This document shows, piece after piece, positions 8,983 through 17,222 of a stretch of DNA of 64,000 nucleotides (positions are counted from its first letter, which is position 1; each line of letters begins with the position of its first letter). The position numbers and the translations under genes were made by a program. The notes under the pieces were generated by a model. That model had not been told where the DNA came from, searched no databases, and worked only from the letters and a program-made list of their open reading frames with translations. The DNA comes from Cyclonatronum proteinivorum (GTDB lineage: Bacteria > Bacteroidota > Rhodothermia > Balneolales > Cyclonatronaceae): positions 3,616,501 through 3,680,500 of the forward strand of contig NZ_CP027806.1 in assembly GCF_003353065.1 (NCBI RefSeq). The letters run 5' to 3'.

Positions 8983-9465
8983 TTAAGCAAAAATATCGGG
9001 GGTAAAATGAAGCCCGAATACTTCCGAGAACAATTCCGGTGACAAAAAATAATCTGTCTCTGTTATCACAAAATGTTCAGGTCCATAGCTTTCAAACTGT
9101 GGACTTTGAGTACCGTCGAATGCAATCATATACCGGTCAAATACTATCTGATATGGGATATTCTGTTCGATGAAAAAACCCCGAATCATAAAATTCCCCC
9201 TGTCAATTTCCATGTTAATCATAAGTAAGCTAAACAGCTCGGCAACAGGAAGTAAAATACGATCGGAATCATAATCATATAGAATAGTCACAAACACGTG
9301 CCCTACAGCCTGATACCGGAAAGTAGCAAGTACTTCTTCGGTATCAGAAGCTGAGGACATAGCTGTAGTTGCCCTAATCTCCGTCGGCGTATGTAAGCAT
9401 AACATACCTACACAGCACAGCATCAAGATACGGCTGATTGTATGTACCCGCATGAATTGTGGCAC
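8983..9465 (-). CDS. usher-like protein, N-terminal part (5' part of the frameshifted gene)
   Basis: This 160-residue frame carries a signal peptide (MRVHTISRILMLCCVGMLCL, best start ATG at 9453; the longer frame begins with GTG at 9465). A beta-rich usher N-terminal domain follows (GHVFVTILYDYDSDRILLPV, DYFLSPELFSEVFGLHF). It stops at TAA just where the downstream frame picks up. Adding one T in gcttaacc would give gct-tta-acc and a continuous protein reading ALTLSLETRLTVPVVEF. It starts 11 bp after the chaperone stop codon, so chaperone and usher were translated together. In chaperone-usher systems the N-terminal domain recruits chaperone-subunit complexes; here it would be separated from its pore. 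Confidence 0.7.
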   Translation of the reverse strand: MPQFMRVHTISRILMLCCVGMLCLHTPTEIRATTAMSSASDTEEVLATFRYQAVGHVFVTILYDYDSDRILLPVAELFSLLMINMEIDRGNFMIRGFFIEQNIPYQIVFDRYMIAFDGTQSPQFESYGPEHFVITETDYFLSPELFSEVFGLHFTPDIFA

Positions 9466-9476
9466 AACGGTAAATT

Positions 9477-10334
9477 TTACGGAATTGTAATTTCCTGCTC
9501 AAAGATGACAGGCTCAGCTCTGATAATATCCGACGGGTTAAGGTCAGCTCGATCTGTCAGGAATTCAAATCTCACAATGTATGAGCCTGCTTCTAATGGT
9601 TCATCCAAAGGAATCGCAAGTCTGTTTAATATTTCAAAAGCAACGCCAACAGTTCCACTACCGGATACAACCGTTTGCCCCGAGCCGTTAATCAAAGAAG
9701 CTCGGAGGGTACCTAAAAAGGGACTGTTTCCGGTTCTTCTTAATGATGAAAACAATTGAATGTCGCTTTCATTTATCTGATAGTTGAAATCTTCAACAAC
9801 TATACCTGTCGTTACATTGCCTTTACGATAGTTGATTGAAAAGCCTTGGACGAATCGATAATTAATTCGCGTAACAAGCTCACCTTCCTGACGTTCTGCT
9901 TCAATTTCTTCAATAGTTCTGCCTGCTTCTTCAGAAGTTACCGTTAAACGGGCAAAATATGTCCCATCTTCTAAATCGGGTCCAGGAATAACCTGAATTC
10001 TGACTGTTCTTTGTTGTCCGCCTTCCAAGGTAAATCTTCTTGGGAAAATCCTGATTTTTTCTGAAAGATCGAATGCAGACGCATTGAAAGGATCGTCGTA
10101 CGTAACAGTTCTGTTTCCAACAGAATCAGAGATTACATACCCAAACAAAGATTCAATTGATACTTCTTGAGGCGCATCACCTCTGTTGCTTACAAAAAAT
10201 GATGTTGCGTTTTGCCTGTCACTAATAAAAATAGGAGTAGGTGCTACGCTTAGTTGTGCTTTAAGACTAACTGTTCCTAACCACAGCTGTCCAAAACGAT
10301 TTGAGATTTGGGAAATACCGGCTCCTCCGGCTAT
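9477..10334 (-). pseudogene. periplasmic pilus-assembly chaperone-like protein, 5' end lost at an IS insertion
   Basis: The frame encodes about 285 residues with a PapD-like immunoglobulin fold. It includes QLSVAPTPIFISDRQ after an apparent signal-peptide end (FGQLWLGTVSLKA), then SFFVSNRGDAPQEVSIES and IRIFPRRFTLEGGQQRTVRI, which match the first-domain strands that hold subunits. No ATG or GTG exists between the TAA at 10335-10337 and the mature region; the TTG at 10146 would remove the first strands. The start codon and most of the signal peptide were therefore probably displaced by the IS element next to it. The segment is visibly more AT-rich than the window average. It may be silent, or still expressed from an IS-borne start. 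Confidence 0.62.
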
Positions 10335-10363
10335 TTAGGACAGATTATATCGATTTTAGCAAA

Positions 10364-11548
10364 TCAATCCCCCCACTCAAATAAACTCATCTGTATGGGG
10401 GCTGTTTCAACAACGGTTTCTGGTGGTTTAAAAGGCTCGTTCAGCAGTTTTTGCAGATCAAACTTCACGAATAGGTTTACCCGAAGAAAGGCGACCATAT
10501 TGGACAAACACCAGCCATAGGTTGCGATGGCCTTCATGTACTTCAAGATCAGGATCGTAATCATCGCTGTCCAAATCTGAATGAGCACGGCATTGGTCGT
10601 TGTGCCCAGAAATGACTTGATTTTGAGCAGCTGCTTGATGTCTTTGAAGAACTGTTCGATATCCCAACGGGCTCTGTACAGCTCACTGATGGTGTTTGCT
10701 GTCCAGGAAAACTGGTTGGTGATCAGTTCGATGGTTTGATCTTTTTCGGCGTCATAAGCCACCACCCGTCGTAATTTAGCAGGATAGTTCTTATAGCTTT
10801 CAGGCTTGCTCAGTTCGACATATTCATCGATCAGTATGTGCTGATGGCGGTTGTCTGGCAGAGGTTTTTCGGCGAGCCGCTTGAACTGGACAGATTTTTT
10901 AAGGCGTATCACAAAATAGCTGCCCTCGGTTTTCCATCGGTACAAGGTCGGAAAATCAACATAAGCGCGGTCGGCAACGACTACTGAATCCGCTGGCAAC
11001 GACAATGTTTTGGCAACAGTGGAGTCGTGCGGCTTGCCATCGGTCATCTGTATTAAAACCGGCAGGCAACCGTCATAATCCAGCAGGGTATGTAGTTTTA
11101 TGGCGCCCTTCTTTTTGCGGAATTTGGCCCAATCGTACAGACCCAGACATAAACTGATGGTCGTTGAATCCAACAGCAGGATCTTGCTTTTGATCCTGAA
11201 GCGGGTTTGTCGGAAACGCCCCATTGCAGCCAGTTTCTTCATCATCACAAAGTAGTAGTCTTTGAAAAGGCCCCACTCGCGATGCTTATTTTGATAGGAA
11301 AGCGAGGATTTACAAGGTGCTCTGTTGACACCTAAATGGTTAAGATTGCCACTGGAGGATTTTAACCCGTTACAAACATCTCGCAGGGAACTTAACTTGG
11401 AGAACTGGCAAAACAGCATAGTCACCAAATGAGTCCAGCTGGTAATACCCTTAACATGTTTGTCTGAACTGTATTTTTTAACCAGCTTTTTGAAGCTTGG
11501 TCGGTCCAGGGTCTGCATAATCTGCGCAAATAACGTTACATTGGCCAT
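10364..11548 (-). CDS. IS4 family transposase (DUF4372 type)
   Basis: DDE transposase of 394 residues, apparently intact. The catalytic residues can be read directly: Asp127 in LLLDSTT, Asp193 in VVADRAY and Glu298 within the IS4 signature Y-x2-R-x3-E-x6-K (Tyr291, Arg294, Glu298, Lys305; YRARWDIEQFFKDIK). The N-terminal 75 residues match the DUF4372 domain found ahead of IS4 catalytic domains in Bacteroidota. The enzyme cuts and pastes its own element. It shares the direction of the chaperone-usher genes, so read-out from its promoter could reach the chaperone remnant. Confidence 0.92.
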   Translation of the reverse strand: MANVTLFAQIMQTLDRPSFKKLVKKYSSDKHVKGITSWTHLVTMLFCQFSKLSSLRDVCNGLKSSSGNLNHLGVNRAPCKSSLSYQNKHREWGLFKDYYFVMMKKLAAMGRFRQTRFRIKSKILLLDSTTISLCLGLYDWAKFRKKKGAIKLHTLLDYDGCLPVLIQMTDGKPHDSTVAKTLSLPADSVVVADRAYVDFPTLYRWKTEGSYFVIRLKKSVQFKRLAEKPLPDNRHQHILIDEYVELSKPESYKNYPAKLRRVVAYDAEKDQTIELITNQFSWTANTISELYRARWDIEQFFKDIKQLLKIKSFLGTTTNAVLIQIWTAMITILILKYMKAIATYGWCLSNMVAFLRVNLFVKFDLQKLLNEPFKPPETVVETAPIQMSLFEWGD

Positions 11549-11590
11549 AGTCAGTGATTTTTTAGGTTGGGTAGGACCTCCTAAAATAAC

Positions 11591-11612
11591 AAAGCCCCGG
11601 CTTCGGGGCTTT
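11591..11612. terminator. bidirectional terminator-like hairpin upstream of transposase
   Basis: Perfect 9-bp stem AAAGCCCCG/CGGGGCTTT with a GCTT loop, flanked by A/T on both sides. It sits 43 bp upstream of the transposase start, inside the probable IS end. Such hairpins often shield transposases from outside transcripts. Confidence 0.6.
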
Positions 11613-11710
11613 CACTGGCTACTTTTCAAACGTTTTGGACAGATGTGCATATATATATATATAGACCCATACGCTAAGTCACTGACCGATATTAAGTCAA
11701 TGCTTAAATA

Positions 11711-11993
11711 TTAAACTTACAAAGGGGCATTACTACGGTTTTCTGCTGCCTGAAATCAGCTTTTGTTACGAATCCAATGTTGTTTCACCTATTTTACGAA
11801 ATTACACCAATTATTCAAACCTGCTTTGCGCTTTTATACTTTACGTGTAACCTAACGTTTTACCATATTTTTAACTACTTCTACTATTTTCCGAACATCC
11901 TAAAAAACAAAAGGCTATCTGCGCTAAAGCAACAGAAAGCCTTGACCCCTTATGTATTAAATGTTTATTTAAGTTCGGTTTTTGTTTCCCGAA
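11711..11993. other. AT-rich intergenic stretch, no gene seen
   Basis: Strongly AT-rich sequence between the IS element and glutathione peroxidase. The open frame at 11777-12025 (plus) has no ribosome site or recognisable domain and overlaps the 3' end of glutathione peroxidase. This stretch could hold the original promoter and signal-peptide start of the chaperone gene; ATG (minus) at 11718-11720 begins MPLCKF but no join could be proven. Confidence 0.45.
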
Positions 11994-12554
11994 TTATTCA
12001 AGCAGCGCGTCAATACTTGCGGTAACATCCGTATGCATAGGGTTGGTCCTTGAGCCGAACCTACGGATGAGGTTGCCTTGCTGATCCAACAGAAATTTTT
12101 CAAAATTCCAGCGAATGTCCCCCTCTGTATCAGGATTAGGGCTGCTGGTTAACAGGGTAAATAAAGGATGCTGTTCTGCACCGCGCACGGAAATGCGGCT
12201 GAACATAGGGAAGGTTACCCCGAAATTGCGCTCACAAAAGGCTGCGATATCTTCATCGGCCTCAAACTCCTGTCCGCCAAAGTCGGCTGACGGAAAACCA
12301 AGAATGGTAAAGTCACGGTCAGCATAGGTTTCATACAACTGCTGAAGTTCCCTATATTGGGATGTAAAACCACACTTTGAAGCCGTGTTCACGATTAGCA
12401 CAACGGAGCCTTTAAACTGGCTCAAGTCTTTTTCTTCCCCGCTGAGGGTGGTCATGGTGAAATCAAAAATGCCTTTTTCAGGATTTTGATCAGAGCCCGC
12501 AGACGGGATAACTGTTCCGGAAAGCATAAGAAGTAAGAGTAATGTTGTCATCAT
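11994..12554 (-). CDS. glutathione peroxidase family protein, exported
   Basis: Thiol peroxidase of the GPx/BtuE family, 186 residues. The peroxidatic Cys61 lies in VNTASKCGFTSQY; the family motifs ILGFPSADFGGQE (usually FPCNQF) and WNFEKFLLD provide the Gln and Trp of the active site. The residue is an ordinary Cys codon, not selenocysteine. Residues 1-20 form a signal peptide (LLLLLMLSGTVIPSAG), placing the enzyme in the periplasm, where it would remove lipid or hydrogen peroxides, probably using thioredoxin-like reductants. The second conserved Cys of the NVNG-C loop is replaced by SADF, so the usual resolving mechanism may differ. Confidence 0.88.
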   Translation of the reverse strand: MMTTLLLLLMLSGTVIPSAGSDQNPEKGIFDFTMTTLSGEEKDLSQFKGSVVLIVNTASKCGFTSQYRELQQLYETYADRDFTILGFPSADFGGQEFEADEDIAAFCERNFGVTFPMFSRISVRGAEQHPLFTLLTSSPNPDTEGDIRWNFEKFLLDQQGNLIRRFGSRTNPMHTDVTASIDALLE

Positions 12555-12665
12555 ATTTCGGTTGGTTAACAGGTAGGCTTTGAAATTATACTGCTGTTCT
12601 TAACGTTCCGCACCATACCTTAGTCAGGCCCTTAAATTTCTTCCCTATCAAGCCTTTTTTAATTC

Positions 12666-13409
12666 ATGAAATCACCTGCAGCCCTGTTTTGTACGCTTTT
12701 ACTTGCCCTGCTTCTGGCTGACGACCTTCAGGCGCAAATGTTTTCTGTATCTGCCGGTACACAGCGGCAGCAGCTGCTACTCACTACCCCCAGCAGTGCC
12801 GGTACTTTTCTGGAGTTTGCCGATTTCTCCCTGTTTGGGAGCATTGCTGAGCATGCAAACATTCCTGACTACAGCTTCGACGGGGTACTTTACGGATTGT
12901 ATGTCCGCACCCCCGGGTTGGTTTTTCAGCTTGCTGACCGCACTTCGCTCGGCCCGGAAGAGGATATCAGGGCTACGTTTGCCAGTCTGGGCCTGCTCGC
13001 ACCAGCGACCATCCGTACCGGACGCACCTTCCGTATTGGTATTCCCTTTGGCCTGAGCACCGATTATACGCTGGTACGCACCCGGCAAACGGCCAACACA
13101 AGTGCCGAATTCGCCCAGAATTCGGTTTACATTTCGGCGGGGCTCGACTTTCTGTTTCAGCTCACGCAGCGGGTGCAGCTGCATGCGGTTTCGCAGCCGT
13201 CCATTGGTTTTACGGTGGGCTCGTACGGTGCGACCGGCGGCGCTTCCTACAAACTTACGCAGGATGTATTTTTCAATGTAACGCAGCTGGCCGGCATTTT
13301 TGGCCTGCAGGCGGGCTATACGGCCGCTTTCTACCGCTTCAGCAATTCCGATGCTGAATTCCGCTACGACTGGTCGTCGCACCGGCTTCGCTTAGCCCTT
13401 ACCTTTTGA
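12666..13409 (+). CDS. hypothetical outer-membrane beta-barrel-like protein
   Basis: Not assigned to a known family. Residues 1-24 form a signal peptide (ALFCTLLLALLLADDLQAQ, cut after QAQ, the usual form in this phylum). The mature part consists of alternating hydrophobic strands with aromatic girdles (SVYISAGLDFLFQ, AFYRFSNSDAEFRYDW) and ends LRLALTF, a terminal Phe strand typical of outer-membrane barrels assembled by BamA. It is a 247-residue single gene divergent from glutathione peroxidase, 26 bp upstream of the next small gene. The barrel assignment comes from strand pattern and C-terminus only. Confidence 0.62.
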   Translation: MKSPAALFCTLLLALLLADDLQAQMFSVSAGTQRQQLLLTTPSSAGTFLEFADFSLFGSIAEHANIPDYSFDGVLYGLYVRTPGLVFQLADRTSLGPEEDIRATFASLGLLAPATIRTGRTFRIGIPFGLSTDYTLVRTRQTANTSAEFAQNSVYISAGLDFLFQLTQRVQLHAVSQPSIGFTVGSYGATGGASYKLTQDVFFNVTQLAGIFGLQAGYTAAFYRFSNSDAEFRYDWSSHRLRLALTF

Positions 13410-13435
13410 GATTTTAAAAAGCTGATATTTGATTC

Positions 13436-13765
13436 ATGCGCTCCGAGAAACTTTTGATGGAACTTGAAGAACTGCTGCAACAGCTCGGCTATGTTGTGCG
13501 AAAAGAGCGGGGCAGTTTTAAAGGAGGATTTTGCCTGCTGGAAGGTGAGAAAATCATTATGCTGAACAAAAACCAGCCCCCCGACTATCTTGTTGGGGTC
13601 ATTGCCCGTTTTCTGATCGATAACAGCCACGATATTGAGCTCGACAGCCTGTTCATCAAACCCGCAACCCGTAAACATCTGAACGAGAGGATTCGGGCTG
13701 CCCGGCAGATTTCCGAACAAAAAGCTTCCGGAAGGCCCAACCCGCTCAGCCCGGACTACGCATGA
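13436..13765 (+). CDS. conserved hypothetical small protein
   Basis: A 109-residue soluble protein without signal or membrane segment. The pattern LEELLQQLGYVVRKERGSFKGGFCLLEGEKIIMLNK looks like a compact alpha/beta domain seen as an uncharacterised protein in Bacteroidota. The stop overlaps the ATG of the downstream hydrolase by four bases (ATGA), which indicates translational coupling. Function is unknown; the coupling suggests it works with, or is dosed like, the phosphodiesterase-type hydrolase. Confidence 0.72.
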   Translation: MRSEKLLMELEELLQQLGYVVRKERGSFKGGFCLLEGEKIIMLNKNQPPDYLVGVIARFLIDNSHDIELDSLFIKPATRKHLNERIRAARQISEQKASGRPNPLSPDYA

Positions 13766-14520
13766 AACTTACTTTTTTAGGCACCGGCACTTCCATGGGC
13801 GTACCTGTAGCCGGCGGCTTCGGTCGTGAAACCCCAACCGGCGACTCCCGTGATGAGCGCTACCGCACATCGGCCTGGGTCAAAACACCTGAATGCTCTA
13901 TCCTGATCGATACCGGTCCTGAGTTTCGGCTGCAAACCCTGCGCGCCGGCATACGCAACATTGATCTGCTGCTGCTCACCCATGAGCATACCGACCACAT
14001 TGCCGGTCTCGATGACCTGAGGCCCTACAACTATGCGCGCCGTGCCCCCCTGCCGGCCTACACGACCCAAAGCTGCATCGACGCCCTGCACCGCCGCTTT
14101 CACTACATGTTTCCGCCGCACAAAACACCGGGCTCCGTTGATCTGGACCTTCACGTTCTTGATCAGCCCCTTACCTTTGGGGACTGCACCATCACCCCCC
14201 TGCCCGTAGATCATACCGTAATGGATGTGCTCGGCTTTCGGATCAATGACCTTTCCTACGTTACCGATGCGAAGATTATTCCGGAGTCAACCCGTGAGCG
14301 CATTCGCGGCTCCAAAGTCCTGGTCCTGAACGGGCTGCGCTGGGAACCCGATCACCCAACGCACATCACTATTCCCGAGGCAGTTGAAATCGCAACCGAG
14401 CTGGAAATCCCTATGACCTATCTGGTTCATATCTCTTCCTATGTGATACACAAAGAAGTGACCGCAAAGCTCCCGTCACACGTTCAGCTGGCCTACGATC
14501 AGCTGACCATTGAGGTCTGA
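13762..14520 (+). CDS. metallo-beta-lactamase-fold hydrolase, PhnP-like
   Basis: Metal-dependent hydrolase of 252 residues, the usual length for the PhnP group, whose known member hydrolyses cyclic phosphate esters. The dinuclear metal site is visible as THEHTDHIAGLDDLRPYN, followed by a conserved His in PVDHTVMDVLGFRI, an Asp in YVTDAKII, and a late His pair in LRWEPDHPTHI. The N-terminal GTGTSMGVPV is characteristic of this subfamily. It is coupled to the upstream 109-residue gene. No phn genes are nearby, so the physiological substrate is not phosphonate-related by context. Confidence 0.85.
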   Translation: MKLTFLGTGTSMGVPVAGGFGRETPTGDSRDERYRTSAWVKTPECSILIDTGPEFRLQTLRAGIRNIDLLLLTHEHTDHIAGLDDLRPYNYARRAPLPAYTTQSCIDALHRRFHYMFPPHKTPGSVDLDLHVLDQPLTFGDCTITPLPVDHTVMDVLGFRINDLSYVTDAKIIPESTRERIRGSKVLVLNGLRWEPDHPTHITIPEAVEIATELEIPMTYLVHISSYVIHKEVTAKLPSHVQLAYDQLTIEV

Positions 14521-14699
14521 TTTTTGGGGGACGGCGGACGGCGGACCGCTGACCGCGGGGCAGGTTAATGACAGGAGTTCTTTGCTTTATCAGCTTTTTT
14601 TGGGTACCAGCTTTTTTTTGGTAAAGGCGTTGCGCCTGTTGGGAAGACTTTGAGCCCTTTACGCGCCGGCTTGCTGTGCTGCTGAAAAAAAGCAACGCC

Positions 14700-14780
14700 T
14701 TCATCTTTGACTTGGGAGCCCGGAAACTGTCACGAAAGACCGTGATGTTCTCTGCGTTTCCCCCAAAAATAAAAAAAGGC
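14700..14780. repeat. dispersed repeat, copy 1 (copy 2 at 40554-40636)
   Basis: An approximately 80-bp stretch shared with 40554-40636: ttcatctttgacttgggagc, then tgtcacgaaagaccgtgatg and a gcgttt-c-cccaaaa end. It contains a small TCACG/CGTGA stem. It lies in the 289-bp gap after the PhnP-like gene, which also has a simple GACGGCG-type repeat at 14528-14560. Confidence 0.7.
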
Positions 14781-14809
14781 GGGCTACCGCGGCAGCGGCT
14801 GGAGTCAGG

Positions 14810-15517
14810 CTACCGGAGCCGTGTTTCCGGGAATACTTCTTCAAAGCCGTGCGGCGGGCGGTCGAGGGTCCAGGTTTCGAAGTAAAAGAGGCGTTCGCTT
14901 CGGGCGCGTTTCCCGTTTATGCTGAAGTAGCGCAGCCCGGGTGAGCCGGTGAGGGGCTGGTAGCGTTCGAAGAAGGCTTCGTATATGTTGGCCTTTGAAA
15001 ACAGGTGCAGATCCAGGCCGTCGTGCGCCTGCTCGGTGAAGAGTACGAGGCAGCCAGCGTCGAGTACGGGCGTCATGTGCGCGATTTTTTCCCGCACACT
15101 GAGCGCAGGGGTAAAGAGGTCGGGGCTTATGTTGCTGCCTTCCCGGGCCCACTGTTCGGCCGCTTCCGTGCTGCATAAGACGAGGGTTTCGCCGGGTTTG
15201 GAGGGCTGCCAGGTCGCGCTGCTGTCTGCACCCGGCAGCATGCCGTTTTGCCCGATCCATAGCCGGGGAGCAATGGCTTTTAAGAAGCCGTCAAACAGGC
15301 GGTCGAAGGCCTGCAGTCGGGTGAATCCGAAGCGGGGCTCGCTGCCGTTTTCGAAGCATGTGCCCGTAAAGTAGAATTTGGAATAGACCGGTACGGGTTT
15401 GAGGAATTCTTCAAGGGTTGAGGCACGCTGCTGTTCCCGGCGCGGATCGGCTTCGCCGGAGAGCTGCTCAAGCCTGAGGTCATGTTCAAAGATGAGTTTA
15501 AAAATATCGGTATGCAT
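14810..15517 (-). CDS. conserved hypothetical protein
   Basis: No family recognised. The ATG at 15517 (MHTDIFKLIFEHD) is preferred to the upstream TTG at 15550, giving 235 residues. There is no signal peptide or membrane helix. The chain is a mixed alpha/beta soluble protein with several Trp and aromatic residues (LFYFETWTLDRPPHGFEEV). It sits 69 bp upstream of the start side of pth on the same strand and may share its transcript. Confidence 0.6.
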   Translation of the reverse strand: MHTDIFKLIFEHDLRLEQLSGEADPRREQQRASTLEEFLKPVPVYSKFYFTGTCFENGSEPRFGFTRLQAFDRLFDGFLKAIAPRLWIGQNGMLPGADSSATWQPSKPGETLVLCSTEAAEQWAREGSNISPDLFTPALSVREKIAHMTPVLDAGCLVLFTEQAHDGLDLHLFSKANIYEAFFERYQPLTGSPGLRYFSINGKRARSERLFYFETWTLDRPPHGFEEVFPETRLR

Positions 15518-15586
15518 GGCGGTAGGTCTGCGTTTTTTTATCGGCAGCAATCGCGGATGGCCCGCATGCTGGCTGCGCTTCGGGAT

Positions 15587-16150
15587 TTATGAAGCATTAA
15601 ATTGGTTCATGGTTTGCACCATTCCCTGCCGCACAAAGCACTGTACGCCTTCAGCGGCCTTTTCGAGACTCTCCTGAATAAGGGGCTCTTCGGCTGGTTC
15701 AAAGGGTGACAGGACGTAGTCCGCCTGCCGGCCGCGGGCGAAGGTGTTGCCAATGCCAAAGCGCAGCCGGGGAAAGCGCTGTGTTCCGGTTCGGGCGATG
15801 ATATCGGCTATGCCGTTGTGTCCGCCGGCTGAGCCTTTGTCCCGGAACCGGATTTTTCCTGGGGGCAGGTTGAGGTCGTCGTAGCAAATCAGGCATTTGT
15901 CGAGGCTCGTTTTGTGTACCACCAGCGCTTTTGTGACGGCGCTTCCGCTGCGGTTCATAAAGGTCTCGGGTTTCAGCAATACGAGCGGCTTGCCCTTAAA
16001 CCGGCCCGCTGCTTCGCGCCAGGGGCCTCTGCCGGGTTCGAAATCCAGTCCAAGCTCCTGCGCCAGAAGGTTGACGAGCGCGAAGCCGATATTATGACGC
16101 GTACCGTGATAATCCGGACCAATATTTCCCAATCCGATAATAATATGCAT
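15587..16150 (-). CDS. pth: peptidyl-tRNA hydrolase
   Basis: Recycles peptidyl-tRNA released from stalled ribosomes by cleaving the ester bond. The start MHIIIGLGNIG at 16150 was chosen because the upstream 18 codons have no family counterpart; this gives 187 residues, normal for Pth. Conserved sites are visible: GTRHNIGF with the catalytic His, the Asp in CYDDLNLPPGKIR, and GSAGGHNGI. Gene order prs-rplY-pth on the minus strand is the classic bacterial arrangement, although 401 bp separate pth from rplY here. Confidence 0.95.
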   Translation of the reverse strand: MHIIIGLGNIGPDYHGTRHNIGFALVNLLAQELGLDFEPGRGPWREAAGRFKGKPLVLLKPETFMNRSGSAVTKALVVHKTSLDKCLICYDDLNLPPGKIRFRDKGSAGGHNGIADIIARTGTQRFPRLRFGIGNTFARGRQADYVLSPFEPAEEPLIQESLEKAAEGVQCFVRQGMVQTMNQFNAS

Positions 16151-16551
16151 TTCCGGTGTACGGGTTATGTGCGGTTGTTCATCTGCAAGGGCGCATAGCA
16201 ACACGCAAGGTGCTGCGGCAGCTTATAATTTATTTGTTATGCGCTGATTGCAGAAAGAATCAGCCCAAAAGCTGCGGGCTTTACGGGCTTTTGCCTGAAC
16301 CTGCAAGCTACAGATGGATGGTCTTTAGTGAAGTGTACTGACTTAAATAAGCGCGTTTACGGTCCGAAACCGGGACGTAAGCGTACACGCCGCGTGTTTT
16401 CGGAAACGTTGCGCCTTTGCCGGGTCGCTGACGACCAGAAACAACAAGCGCCGCAACTCATGGAGTGCGGCGCCTGCCTAAAAACACTGCTTTTCAGCGG
16501 TAAAGAAAGGTTTTTAACGAACAGCAAGTGCCCGCAAACAGAAGCTTTGGT
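16151..16551. other. intergenic region between pth and rplY
   Basis: Apart from the hairpin at 16449-16474 I see no gene here. Short frames lack ribosome sites or domains. The pth promoter probably lies in this stretch, but no box is clear enough to name. Confidence 0.5.
16449..16474 (-). terminator. probable rplY terminator hairpin
   Basis: An 8-bp GC-rich stem, GCGCCGCA/TGCGGCGC, extended by CTC/GAG after one mismatch, lies about 80 bp downstream of the rplY stop codon. On the minus strand it is followed by ttgttgtttct, a weak U-rich tail. Confidence 0.5.
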
Positions 16552-17202
16552 TTAGGCTTCAGCGGTTTCTGCTGCAGCTGCTTCTGCGCCTTCTGCACCT
16601 TCATCATCATCATCATCATCAAGTTCGGAGATGGCAATTCCGGTCGCGCCTTTTGGCGGACGGATTACCACAATGGTACGTTCGCCCGGGGTGAGGATTT
16701 CAAGGTTTTTGGACTTGATCCGGCGGACCTTAAGGGTGTTACCAATTTGCATTTTCCCGATGTTCACCACAAACTCAGCGGGGATGTTTTCGGGAAGACA
16801 CTTGATCTGAAGATCGCGAAGCGGCTGATACAGACGTCCCCCTTCGGTTACGCCCGGAGGGTTGCCTTCGAGACGAATCGGCACTGTAATGGTGAGCGCC
16901 TTGTCAGGGGAGGTCGCGTAGAGGTCAACGTGAAGGGGACGGTCGGTAACGGGATGGAAGTCAACGTTCTGAATAATACATTTGCATTCCTTGCCATCGA
17001 CTTTGATAAGAAGGAACTCCTTCTCAACGACGCTTACCATTTTATCAACGTCAACTTCGGGCAGCGCAACATTGATATTCTCTTTAACACCCGGGCCATA
17101 GATTACAGCGGGTACCAGTTTTTCATTGCGAAGCTTACTGCTCGGTTTGCTGCCGCTTTCCCGGGCGTTCACTTCTAATTCTACGACTTTAGGGTTTTTC
17201 AT
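16552..17202 (-). CDS. rplY: 50S ribosomal protein L25 (long CTC type)
   Basis: Binds 5S rRNA in the large subunit central protuberance. The 216-residue product is the long form, with the N-terminal L25 domain (SGSKPSSKLRNEKLVPAVIY) and the C-terminal TL5/CTC beta domain (LHVDLYATSPDKALTITVPI). It ends in an acidic, Ala-rich tail with six Asp in a row. The ATG is preceded by AAGGAA. It starts 20 bp after prs, so the two are co-transcribed. Confidence 0.95.
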   Translation of the reverse strand: MKNPKVVELEVNARESGSKPSSKLRNEKLVPAVIYGPGVKENINVALPEVDVDKMVSVVEKEFLLIKVDGKECKCIIQNVDFHPVTDRPLHVDLYATSPDKALTITVPIRLEGNPPGVTEGGRLYQPLRDLQIKCLPENIPAEFVVNIGKMQIGNTLKVRRIKSKNLEILTPGERTIVVIRPPKGATGIAISELDDDDDDEGAEGAEAAAAETAEA

Positions 17203-17222
17203 AATGTTTCCTTGTAAGTTAA

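Larger units (their letters stand above)
10331..11710. mobile_element. IS4-family insertion sequence (ends approximate)
   Basis: A single transposase gene (10364-11548, minus) is flanked by short non-coding ends. The left end lies between the chaperone remnant (10334) and the transposase stop codon. The right end lies between the hairpin at 11591-11612 and about 11710. I could not fix the terminal inverted repeats: TATTTA at 10332 and an inverted TATTTA at 11704-11709 are candidates, but the match becomes gapped after six bases. GGACAGAT occurs in direct orientation at both sides (10338 and 11636) and could be a target duplication or chance. Confidence 0.7.

Noticed and set aside
8970-8996. 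Classical programmed -1 frameshift site in the usher gene
   Set aside because: The zero-frame codons att-ttt-gct do not form an X-XXY-YYZ heptamer and no downstream hairpin is obvious; a deletion or sequencing error is simpler.
10338-11643. GGACAGAT at both sides of the IS as definite target duplication
   Set aside because: Eight bases in a large AT-rich window could match by chance and the sequence just inside shows no convincing inverted ends.
11777-12025. AT-rich 82-codon frame next to the IS element
   Set aside because: Low-complexity Phe/Tyr/Leu composition from AT-rich DNA, no ribosome site, overlaps glutathione peroxidase.
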